This document shows positions 18,256-25,267 of a stretch of DNA of 64,000 nucleotides, one piece after another. The position numbers and the translations under genes are program-made. The DNA is from Pontimonas salivibrio. GTDB lineage: Bacteria; Actinomycetota; Actinomycetes; Actinomycetales; Microbacteriaceae. Positions within the stretch are counted from its first letter, which is position 1. Each line of letters opens with the position of its first letter. The notes under the pieces were generated by a model that was not told the DNA's origin, did not search any database, and was given only the letters and a program-made list of their open reading frames with translations. Location of the stretch: contig NZ_CP026923.1 of NCBI RefSeq assembly GCF_002950575.1, forward strand, positions 372,001 through 436,000. Reading direction: 5' to 3'.

Positions 18256-18290
18256 CACTGAGGGGGCAGCCTTTGGCTGCCCCCTCAGTG
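18256..18290 (+). terminator. Strong stem-loop after groEL
   Basis: A perfect 16-base-pair stem (CACTGAGGGGGCAGCC pairing with GGCTGCCCCCTCAGTG) with a TTT loop, beginning 15 bases after the groEL stop. There is no T-run, as is frequent in actinobacteria. It sits between convergent genes and could serve both strands. Confidence 0.85.
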
Positions 18291-18357
18291 CGTAATGAGC
18301 AGCTTCGCAACCGCATGGGCTTGAGGTGTGCGGTGGCAGGCGCCCCATAAGCGAAGG

Positions 18358-19743
18358 CTAAGCGGTGCGGGAAAAGGTTGCGCGGGCAACCGTGCCGCCT
18401 TCAGGGTGTGGCTCCAGTGATACCCGAGCCCCGCTGGAGAGCGCCAACTGTTTGACGACCGCGAGTCCAAGCCCAGTGCCTTCGTGAGTGGCACCTCCCC
18501 GCCAAAAACGGTCAAAGGCCCGCTCAGCATCCTCAGCACTAATCCCCGGTCCGGTATCTCTCACCCGGACTTCGGTTTCCCCATCGGACACCGCGACGTC
18601 GATGTGTAGTTCTCCGCCGTCTGGCATAACAGAGAGCGCGTTGTCGATGTAATTGTCGATGATCTGTTCTGTCGCGGTGGGGACTGCCCACACGATGGCC
18701 GATTCGGGTGAGGCTACCTGAATACTGACGTCGGATTCTTCAGCCAAACTGCGCCAATGCTCGACCCGTTCACGAACAATCGCCCCAATGTCTTGGGGTG
18801 CTCTGGTGACGTCCTCCACGCTGGAGCGTCCGAGTGCGAGCAGGCCTTCGATGAGGCGACGCATTCGGGAGAGCTCGCCATCAATTTCATCAAAACGTTC
18901 CCCCAATTCGGGGTTGTCGGGGAGGCCCTCCCGGACGCGTTCGATCCGCAGTTGCAGCGCGGTGAGTGGGGTGCGCAACTGGTGTGAGGCATCAGCAGCG
19001 AAAGATTTTTGCTCCTGGACAAGGGTCTCTAATCGGGTGGCCATCTGGTTCACGTTTTGAGCCAACTCTTTGACCTCTTTTGGTCCGTCAGGTTCATCAG
19101 CGCGAGCGCTGAGGTCGCCATGAGAAAGCCGGGTGGCGATATCGCCCAAATGGACCAGGTTGCGCGAGAGCACCCGTGAGATTACGAAGGCCAACCCAAT
19201 GGCGAACACCAAAGTGATGAAGGCAACGAGATACACCCCCCACAATGAGCGGGTGACCGCGTCGTCGATTGCTTGTTCGTTAAAGGTCAGCCGAACGGCC
19301 CCGACGACGCTGTCGCCGCTATAAATCGGCACCGCCACATACACCAGTTCGATTTGGAGGGTGTCGGAATAACGCTGCCCGGTAGCGACTCGTCCGGTGA
19401 GAGCTTCGGCAATTTCAGGCCGAGTGCCATAGTTCAACCCCTCGCGAGAATCTGTGGGGTCGTTGGTGACGACCGCGGTTCCTGCGGTGTTCACAATGAC
19501 CACTCGAGCCCCGCCCTCATCGCGATAAGCAATGGCCAAATCCCGGGTGGTATCGAGGCCCGTCGTATTCGAATCTTCCAGGGCGTCTTCTGCTCGGCCA
19601 CCCAAAATAAAGGCGTCGCGCTGCAATTGGGTGATGAGTCGATCGCGCTCGACCTGGTAGAGGTAAAGCCCGAAGGGAATATCGGAAAGTAACAGCGCGA
19701 CGATGCTCACACCGAGCAAAGCGAAAAGAAACAGCCGTCTCAT
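18358..19743 (-). CDS. Sensor histidine kinase
   Basis: A 461-residue membrane kinase: helix 1 (about 4-28), an extracytoplasmic sensor of ~120 residues ('GLNYGTRPEIAEALTGRVATG', like the CitA/CssS-type sensors), helix 2 (about 170-192), HAMP, HisKA with 'FAADASHQLRTPLTAL' (His phosphoacceptor) and HATPase_c ('DTGPGIS', 'GTGLGLAVVKQL'). Its start overlaps the response regulator stop (ATGA). The pair is divergent from the polyaspartate/flavocytochrome cassette and is the prime candidate to control it. Confidence 0.93.
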   Translation of the reverse strand: MRRLFLFALLGVSIVALLLSDIPFGLYLYQVERDRLITQLQRDAFILGGRAEDALEDSNTTGLDTTRDLAIAYRDEGGARVVIVNTAGTAVVTNDPTDSREGLNYGTRPEIAEALTGRVATGQRYSDTLQIELVYVAVPIYSGDSVVGAVRLTFNEQAIDDAVTRSLWGVYLVAFITLVFAIGLAFVISRVLSRNLVHLGDIATRLSHGDLSARADEPDGPKEVKELAQNVNQMATRLETLVQEQKSFAADASHQLRTPLTALQLRIERVREGLPDNPELGERFDEIDGELSRMRRLIEGLLALGRSSVEDVTRAPQDIGAIVRERVEHWRSLAEESDVSIQVASPESAIVWAVPTATEQIIDNYIDNALSVMPDGGELHIDVAVSDGETEVRVRDTGPGISAEDAERAFDRFWRGGATHEGTGLGLAVVKQLALSSGARVSLEPHPEGGTVARATFSRTA

Positions 19744-20417
19744 TGGGGTTCCACGAGGCGAAATCCGACTCCGCGCACAGATTCAATCCAGGAGGGGTCG
19801 CCCAGTTTTCGGCGAATCGATGCGACGTGTGCGTCGAGGGTTTTGGTGCTGCCGTACCAGTTGATGTCCCACACGTCGCTTAACAGGGCGTCACGGCGAA
19901 ACACTGTTCCTGGTTCCGCTGCTAGGTAGGCCAATACGTCAAATTCTTTGGGGGTGAGTTCGATCTCTTGACCCGCCAGTTGTACCTGACGCGTTCGTTG
20001 ATCAACTACTAGCGCGCCCAGCTGGAGGGCACTATCGTCGGCGGTCCCCGGTGCCGAATCGGTGTGGCGGCGGTTCACTGCGCGGATTCGGGCAATGAGT
20101 TCTCGTATGCCGAAAGGTTTGACGAGGTAATCATCGGCACCCAGTTCGAGGGCTAAAATCCTGTCCGCCTCATCTGGGCGGGCACTGGCCACAATGATGG
20201 GAATGTTAGAACTCTGACGGACAACTCGAACGATTTCGCCCCCATCCATATCGGGTAAACCGAGATCCAATACCACGCAGTCAAAGTCGCTACTGGTCAG
20301 TAACGTCAACGCTTGGCGCCCCGTTGACGCGTGGGTGGGCGACCAACCAAGGTTTTCGATGGACTCGATAATGGGGCCCGCAATGCCGGCATCATCTTCT
20401 ACAACAAGTATCCGCAC
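19740..20417 (-). CDS. OmpR-family response regulator
   Basis: A 225-residue regulator: receiver domain ('ILVVEDDAG', 'DCVVLDLGLPDMDGGE' with the phosphorylated Asp, 'DDYLVKPF') and a C-terminal winged helix ('ELTPKEFDVLAYLAAEPGTVFRRDALLSDVW', 'LDAHVASIRRKLG'). It is translated first in the two-gene operon with its kinase. The intergenic region it shares with the polyaspartate cassette holds a motif repeated before the second cassette gene, a probable binding site for this protein. Confidence 0.94.
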   Translation of the reverse strand: MRILVVEDDAGIAGPIIESIENLGWSPTHASTGRQALTLLTSSDFDCVVLDLGLPDMDGGEIVRVVRQSSNIPIIVASARPDEADRILALELGADDYLVKPFGIRELIARIRAVNRRHTDSAPGTADDSALQLGALVVDQRTRQVQLAGQEIELTPKEFDVLAYLAAEPGTVFRRDALLSDVWDINWYGSTKTLDAHVASIRRKLGDPSWIESVRGVGFRLVEPQ

Positions 20418-20471
20418 GTCCCCATTGTGGCGTGTGGGGCGCCTCCACGTGGGATGGTACGCCTCGCGGGT

Positions 20472-20497
20472 TAAATCTTGGACAAACCTTTACTCTC
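20472..20497 (+). promoter_or_regulatory. Shared motif A (copy 1) before the first polyaspartate gene
   Basis: TAAATCTTGG-N6-CTTTACTCTC. The same pattern occurs at 21136-21161 before the second polyaspartate gene at the same distance from the start codon (about 40 bases). TACTCT inside it could be a -10 element, with the TCTTGG half acting as an activator site in place of a -35. Confidence 0.6.
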
Positions 20498-20537
20498 TTT
20501 CTTCACGTTCTGGGCCTCGCGGTCGTAACGTTGAAGG

Positions 20538-21035
20538 GTGAACACTCAAACGCTTGTGGGCGCCATCATCGCTGCGGTCTTGGGAACCGGTGCAGCTGCC
20601 GTAGCCACCAATACCCAGCTACTGTCTACTCCGCCGGAGAGCTCGGTTGATAGAGCAAGTGAAGTGCTCATTGCCGAAACCACCACGCCGCTCGACGAAC
20701 CTCTCCAAATTGACGCGCCTGCTGCTTCCGACCAGGGCTTGCCCAGTGCGCCCCCAGACGGGTCCTCGACTAATGAGGCAGGAAGCACCGAGGAGCCACC
20801 AGCCGTGAGTCAACCGGCCGCACCGGCACCTGCACCGGCACCGGCACCGGCCCCTGCTCCGGCCCCTGCTCCGACACCTCCCCCGACGGAGGGTTCGGAC
20901 GATGACTATGAGCGCAGTCACGACGATGACGACGATGATGATGACGACGATGATGACGACGATGACGTCGACGACGATGACGATGATGACGACGATGACG
21001 ACGATGATGACGACCACTCTGAGGACGACGACTAG
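20538..21035 (+). CDS. Secreted polyaspartate-tailed protein 1
   Basis: A 165-residue protein of no recognised family. A hydrophobic N-terminus (about 5-23, 'LVGAIIAAVLGTGAAAVAT') looks like a signal peptide or anchor. A Thr/Ser/Pro linker follows, then a Pro-Ala repeat (about 92-110) and finally an acidic tail (119-165) that is almost wholly Asp, interrupted by single Val, His, Ser and Glu. Asp codons alternate GAC and GAT irregularly, so the tail is not a simple recent slippage product. The GTG start has GAAGG adjacent. Possible roles are Ca2+/Fe binding or surface charge; this is inference. Confidence 0.75.
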   Translation: MNTQTLVGAIIAAVLGTGAAAVATNTQLLSTPPESSVDRASEVLIAETTTPLDEPLQIDAPAASDQGLPSAPPDGSSTNEAGSTEEPPAVSQPAAPAPAPAPAPAPAPAPAPTPPPTEGSDDDYERSHDDDDDDDDDDDDDDDVDDDDDDDDDDDDDDDHSEDDD

Positions 21036-21135
21036 GCCGTAGGCCGCCCCGCGACTGCCAGCTCAATTCACGCTGGGCACCTTACGTGACGCCTCGGCTA
21101 GTTGACCCAGCGTCTTTCTGCGAAAAAACCTCCGC

Positions 21136-21161
21136 TAAGTCTTGGCTGTTTCTTTACTCTC
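21136..21161 (+). promoter_or_regulatory. Shared motif A (copy 2) before the second polyaspartate gene
   Basis: TAAGTCTTGG-N6-CTTTACTCTC, identical to copy 1 at 19 of the 20 specified positions, while the surrounding DNA is unrelated. It ends 42 bases before the ATG at 21204. It indicates a separate promoter for this gene under the same control. Confidence 0.6.
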
Positions 21162-21203
21162 CTCTCGCCGCCTGCTGGATTGGCAGTTTCTAGGCTCGTG
21201 AGT

Positions 21204-21926
21204 ATGAACAGCAACGTGATTATCAGTGCAGGAATTGCCGGAATCTTGGGAGCAGGAACCGGAGCGGTGGCAGTAAATGCCAACCTGGCCGAACCTCTGC
21301 TCACCGCCAGTCTCAACAACGAGCAGGAAGCTGCCACAGTCGTGGCAACCGATACCGCTGGCACCTTCAGCCCATTAAGCGAAGCCTTCGGATCTGAGGG
21401 TGGAAGTGAAACAGGTCTTGTCGACCCGACAGGCAGTCAAACACTCGCCGACGGCGCCTCTCAGTCCGCCGCGGCTGGCGCTGCCGGTACAAGCTCATCC
21501 GCGACCACTCCGCAGCCTGGAACCGTCGGGGCTTCGTCGACTTTTGCCGGACCGGCGACACCCCAGGCGGGGAGCCAAGCGACAACCTCAACGTCAGCCA
21601 CGAGCGTAGACGGAAGCACGTCCGCTTCGGGCTATTCAGAGTCGTCCTCGTCAGGATCCAGTCAGTCGTCAGGTTCATCCTCCAGTTCTGGCACATCGAC
21701 CGCCACGGCATCATCGACATCTGCCGCGACAGTGGACGCGAGTACGGGAGCTTCGGCTTACTACGAAGATGACGATGACGATGATGATGATGACGACGAT
21801 TACGACGACGACGATCACGACGACGATCACGACGACGATCACGACGACGATGATGACGACGATGATGACGATGACGACGATGACGATGACGACGATGACG
21901 ATGATGGGGACGATGATGACGACTAA
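21204..21926 (+). CDS. Secreted polyaspartate-tailed protein 2
   Basis: A 240-residue paralogue of protein 1: N-terminus 'MNSNVIISAGIAGILGAGTG' resembles 'MNTQTLVGAIIAAVLGTGAA'. The middle is Ser/Thr/Gly/Ala-rich and likely disordered, with two similar segments, VDGSTSASGY (135-144) and VDASTGASAYY (178-187), vaguely like the SGAT-type sites flavinylated by ApbE. Residues 188-240 are Asp with spaced His (205, 209, 213), a pattern suited to metal binding. The ATG at 21204 is preferred; GTG at 21198 is possible. Own motif copy upstream. Codon use in the tail mixes GAT and GAC. Confidence 0.75.
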   Translation: MNSNVIISAGIAGILGAGTGAVAVNANLAEPLLTASLNNEQEAATVVATDTAGTFSPLSEAFGSEGGSETGLVDPTGSQTLADGASQSAAAGAAGTSSSATTPQPGTVGASSTFAGPATPQAGSQATTSTSATSVDGSTSASGYSESSSSGSSQSSGSSSSSGTSTATASSTSAATVDASTGASAYYEDDDDDDDDDDDYDDDDHDDDHDDDHDDDDDDDDDDDDDDDDDDDDDGDDDDD

Positions 21927-22389
21927 GAACGCCCCCGTTCGACCGGTGGGTTCGATGACAAAACAGATTGTCAGCTTCGGAGCGTCATTCGCCTTCTTCG
22001 GCTTAGCCGGCTTTCTGCAAAACGGAGCATTCTTTGAAACTGAAACAGCAACAGCCGCGCCTACAGAGGCAAGCTCTGGAGCAGACATTTCGGACGCAGT
22101 CAACGATGTAGTCCCGGATGGCGAGGAGGTTGTTGCTTCCGAAAATGCCACCGTCGAATGGTTGGGTCCGGTCCAGCCACTGCCGGCAGAAGCCCAAGCT
22201 CCTGCAGTTGATGCGGTAGATCCGACGCCTGCGCCTGAGCCCGCTCCGGCAGCCGCTCCGGCTCCGGCTCCGGCACCTGCACCTGCACCTGCACCTGCAC
22301 CGACGCCGGCCCCTGCACCTGCACCTGAGCCGGCCCCTGCCCCTGCTCCCGTTGAAGTGCCCGTTGACGCACACACCGGTGGCTCTTGA
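21916..22389 (+). CDS. Membrane-anchored Pro-Ala-rich protein
   Basis: About 157 residues with no recognised domain. One hydrophobic helix (about 17-36, 'IVSFGASFAFFGLAGFLQNG'), an acidic linker and a long Pro-Ala/Pro-Glu repeat that would form an extended stalk through the cell wall. The start overlaps the end of the polyaspartate gene in another frame; ATGs at 21913, 21916 and 21955 are all candidates, and the same frame is open with many ATG codons back through the Asp tract. Its stop overlaps the apbE start (ATGA). Confidence 0.65.
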   Translation: MTTKNAPVRPVGSMTKQIVSFGASFAFFGLAGFLQNGAFFETETATAAPTEASSGADISDAVNDVVPDGEEVVASENATVEWLGPVQPLPAEAQAPAVDAVDPTPAPEPAPAAAPAPAPAPAPAPAPAPTPAPAPAPEPAPAPAPVEVPVDAHTGGS

Positions 22390-23372
22390 TGGACTTTTCT
22401 GCTTCCACACTAAACCCGGCCGATGAGGCTGTGCTCGCAGCAGTGATTGGAGATGGCACAACACCCGTTGTGCACTCGCGCCCTTTTAAAGCGATGGGGG
22501 CGAATGCCTCAATCACATTGGTGGGTGGACACCCCCACCTTGTTGATGATGCGATCGGCTTAGCGGCCGAGCTTGAAGGGCTGTGGACGCGGTTTAGCCC
22601 TGATTCGGATATTAGTCTTCTCAACTGGTCAGAGGGAACACCAATAGAGGTGGATCCGCGCACAGCCACGCTCGTGGACTACATGCAGAGGGCGTGGAAG
22701 GATACCGGCGGCGCGTTTGACCCCACACTGCTACCCCAGCTTCTTCTCGAGGGCTACACCCACTCTGTGGTTGATGCCACCCGAGGAACCACTTTGCCCG
22801 ATTCGGCGAGAGCTCCAGGGCAGCTGGGAGACATCATTATCGAAGGCAACATCATCACGGTGCCCAAGGGCACGACGTTGGACGCCGGCGGTATTGGTAA
22901 GGGTTTCGCGGCTGACCTCATTGTGGACTTTTGCCGTTCAGCGGGCGCGATGGGCGCCATGGTGGAACTGGGGGGCGACCTTCGAGTGGACGGCTTCTCG
23001 CCCCGTGGTCGCGGTTGGCGCATTGGCGTAGAAAACCCGCTCAATCTTGATTCGCACGTCTCGGTGGTGGAGATTGAGTCGGGAGGTTTGGCGACATCTA
23101 GCCAGTTAAAGCGTCGCTTTCACAACGCCCAGGGGAAAGAAACGCACCACCTTATTGATTCGCACAGTGGTGAAAGCCTGGAGTCTGATTCGTTGTCGGT
23201 CACAGTACTCGCGCCCACTGCCTGGCAGGCTGAGGTGATGACCAAAGTGGGTTTTCAGAAAAGCCCCGCTGACTTCCTCCACGTGTCAAGGCGTAAAGGC
23301 TTGCGCGTGGGGGTCTTTACGAGCGACGGTTCATGGACTAGGTCATCGGATTGGCCCGAATATCGTGCTTGA
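22386..23372 (+). CDS. apbE: FAD:protein FMN transferase (ApbE)
   Basis: A 328-residue flavin transferase that attaches FMN covalently to Ser/Thr of extracytoplasmic redox proteins. Family motifs: 'FKAMGANASITL', 'RFSPDSDISLLN', 'LDAGGIGKGFAADLIVDF' and 'VELGGDLRVDG'. No classical Sec signal is visible, which is usual for actinobacterial versions. No FMN_bind-domain partner is encoded nearby, so the substrate may be one of the neighbouring secreted proteins or lie elsewhere. It is coupled to the Pro-Ala protein (ATGA) and overlaps the flavocytochrome gene by eight bases. Confidence 0.9.
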   Translation: MMDFSASTLNPADEAVLAAVIGDGTTPVVHSRPFKAMGANASITLVGGHPHLVDDAIGLAAELEGLWTRFSPDSDISLLNWSEGTPIEVDPRTATLVDYMQRAWKDTGGAFDPTLLPQLLLEGYTHSVVDATRGTTLPDSARAPGQLGDIIIEGNIITVPKGTTLDAGGIGKGFAADLIVDFCRSAGAMGAMVELGGDLRVDGFSPRGRGWRIGVENPLNLDSHVSVVEIESGGLATSSQLKRRFHNAQGKETHHLIDSHSGESLESDSLSVTVLAPTAWQAEVMTKVGFQKSPADFLHVSRRKGLRVGVFTSDGSWTRSSDWPEYRA

Positions 23373-24921
23373 TTTTTCTGAACCAGCCGTCTGGTGGTAT
23401 GTCACCCGGTCGAGTGCGATTGTCGGGTGGATCCTCCTGACTCTCTCGGTGTTGTGGGGCATTCTCCTGAAGACGCGAATCCTGCGTGGAGCCGATAACC
23501 CAGAGTGGCTGAAGGTGGTCCACCGTTTCATCTCGGGTTTAGCGATGTTGATGGTGTTGACCCACATGGTCTCGCTCTACCTTGATTCGTATATCGAGTT
23601 CACGGTCGCCGACCTGTTAATCCCTTTTTCTTCTGAGTTTGAACCCTGGGGCGTGGCGCTCGGCATTATCGGCATGTGGGCGATGGTGCTGGTGTGGGTC
23701 ACCTCGATGGCGATGCAATGGATCCCACAACCTGTGTGGAAGGCGATCCACTATTTGAGCTACCTGAGTGTTTTTGCGGTGGCGTTGCACTCTGGCATGG
23801 TCGGCACTGATGTGGGGACCCCCTGGTATACGGCGCTGTCTATTGTGCTGATTACCGCCGCCACGCTTGCCGGGTTGATTCGCATCATCCTGACTCGCCG
23901 TTCGTCGGGCTCGGCGGGCAAGACCACCCAGAAAGCAGACGCCCCCAATGCAGTTCCGGCGGTCAGCAACACTCCGGGGGTGTCTGCCTCGACCGATCGA
24001 ATCACCGCCCGAGTGGTGACCCGCCGCCCGCTCACCAAAGATATTGCGGAAATTACTCTGACGCCCGTGAGTGACGCCGTCGAGCTGGAGTGGGAGGCGG
24101 GAGCGCACATCACGTTGCACTTGGGTAACGGGCTGGAGCGACAGTACTCATTAACCGGTGATCCGGCGGACGCTCATTCGTTGACCATTGCAGTACTCAA
24201 TACTCGCGGTCCAGGCGGGGGTAGCCAGTGGATTCATGACAATGTGAGGGTCGGCATGGAGTTAGAAATTGATCCGCCGATCCAAGCATTCGCTCTTAAG
24301 CCCGCTCACCGCTACCAGTTTGTCGCCAGCGGAATCGGCATCACGCCGATTCGGGCCATGTTGGCCTCGCTGCCGGCATCTCGCCAGTGGGAGCTGCTGT
24401 ATTTGGGGCGAGAGCGAAACCAAATGGCTTATGGGGAGGAGCTTGAAGCGCAGTACCCCTCCAAGGTGACTCTGTGGGTATCTGGCGAGCAAGGGGGTCG
24501 CGCGGCAATCGGTGAACTTCTCGATCCCAGCGCCCAGATTTATGCCTGTGGCTCTGAAGGCCTACTGGAAACATTGGAACAGGAAGTTGATTCGAGTCGC
24601 CTTCACCTGGAGCGGTTCGTTCCCGTTGATCGCAGCGCCGAACACACCGCACACGGTCTCCGGGTCGAATGGGAACCGACGGGCCAACACATTGACGTCG
24701 GAGCCGACCAGACCATCTTGGAGGGTTTGGAGAGTGCGGGGATTCCGGTGAGCGCCTCGTGTCGCCGTGGTGTGTGCGGCAGCTGTGAGCTTTCGGTGCT
24801 GAGTGGAACTCCCACTCACTTGGACTCGGTAATGGCTGATGAGGATAAGGACGAACTGGGCATTATGTACCCGTGTGTGTCACGGGCGGTTGGGGATCAG
24901 CTCACTGTGAGTCCCAGTTAG
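23365..24921 (+). CDS. Membrane flavocytochrome: ferric reductase-like domain, FAD/NADH reductase and 2Fe-2S ferredoxin
   Basis: A 518-residue fusion. The N-terminal ~180 residues form about five helices with His residues ('VVHRF', 'LTHMVS', 'IHYLSY', 'ALHSG') placed to bind b-heme, as in ferric reductase-like domains. A Thr/Ala linker follows, then an FAD-binding domain with 'RQYSLTG' and an NAD-binding domain with 'ASGIGITPIRAML'. The C-terminus is a plant-type ferredoxin with C-x4-C-x2-C (CRRGVCGSC) and a last Cys in 'MYPCVS'. It should carry electrons from cytoplasmic NAD(P)H to the outer face. Last gene of the cassette. Confidence 0.9.
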   Translation: MLDFSEPAVWWYVTRSSAIVGWILLTLSVLWGILLKTRILRGADNPEWLKVVHRFISGLAMLMVLTHMVSLYLDSYIEFTVADLLIPFSSEFEPWGVALGIIGMWAMVLVWVTSMAMQWIPQPVWKAIHYLSYLSVFAVALHSGMVGTDVGTPWYTALSIVLITAATLAGLIRIILTRRSSGSAGKTTQKADAPNAVPAVSNTPGVSASTDRITARVVTRRPLTKDIAEITLTPVSDAVELEWEAGAHITLHLGNGLERQYSLTGDPADAHSLTIAVLNTRGPGGGSQWIHDNVRVGMELEIDPPIQAFALKPAHRYQFVASGIGITPIRAMLASLPASRQWELLYLGRERNQMAYGEELEAQYPSKVTLWVSGEQGGRAAIGELLDPSAQIYACGSEGLLETLEQEVDSSRLHLERFVPVDRSAEHTAHGLRVEWEPTGQHIDVGADQTILEGLESAGIPVSASCRRGVCGSCELSVLSGTPTHLDSVMADEDKDELGIMYPCVSRAVGDQLTVSPS

Positions 24922-25208
24922 CGCATGAAGAGCCTGGTGTTTTGCGCTTCTAGTTCGGCGTAATGCTGGGCCACTTGCCCGAGTGTGTGGGTGAGGGAGA
25001 CCAACTGTGCTTCGACATGGGCGTGGGTGGCCTTCCATTCACCGAGTACCTGTTGAAAGGCCAATGACGCACTGCCACTCCAGGAGGACTGCAGTGACTG
25101 GAGTTGGCTGGTGAGCGACGCAATGTCGCCTTGGACGCGACTGATGGTGGCGTTGGCGGTGCCAGTGGCGGCTAATACGGCTTCGCTGTCGACGTGGTAG
25201 CGGGTCAT
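24918..25208 (-). CDS. WXG100 family (ESAT-6-like) protein
   Basis: A 96-residue helical-hairpin protein. The 'WSG' turn ('QSSWSGSASLAFQQVLGEW') sits between two amphipathic helices, as in EsxA/B-like WXG100 proteins exported by type VII secretion. The ATG at 25208 has AAAGGAGC in front; the frame is open further upstream but without a binding site. No ESX ATPase is in the window, so it is an orphan here. It follows a two-component system on the same strand and overlaps the flavocytochrome 3' end by four bases tail-to-tail. Confidence 0.85.
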   Translation of the reverse strand: MTRYHVDSEAVLAATGTANATISRVQGDIASLTSQLQSLQSSWSGSASLAFQQVLGEWKATHAHVEAQLVSLTHTLGQVAQHYAELEAQNTRLFMR

Positions 25209-25267
25209 GATGCTCCTTTGCTGTGACTGCGGGAGGGGGTGTGGCGAGGAGCGTATCCCGGTAGTGA

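Noticed and set aside
20619-21066. Minus-strand ORFs rich in Val/Ile or His/Arg across the Asp tract
   Set aside because: They are the reverse reading of GAT/GAC repeats; no start signals or non-repeat sequence.
21711-22376. Minus-strand Gly-Ala-rich ORF of 221 residues opposite the Pro-Ala protein
   Set aside because: Mirror of the CCNGCN repeat; no conserved domain.
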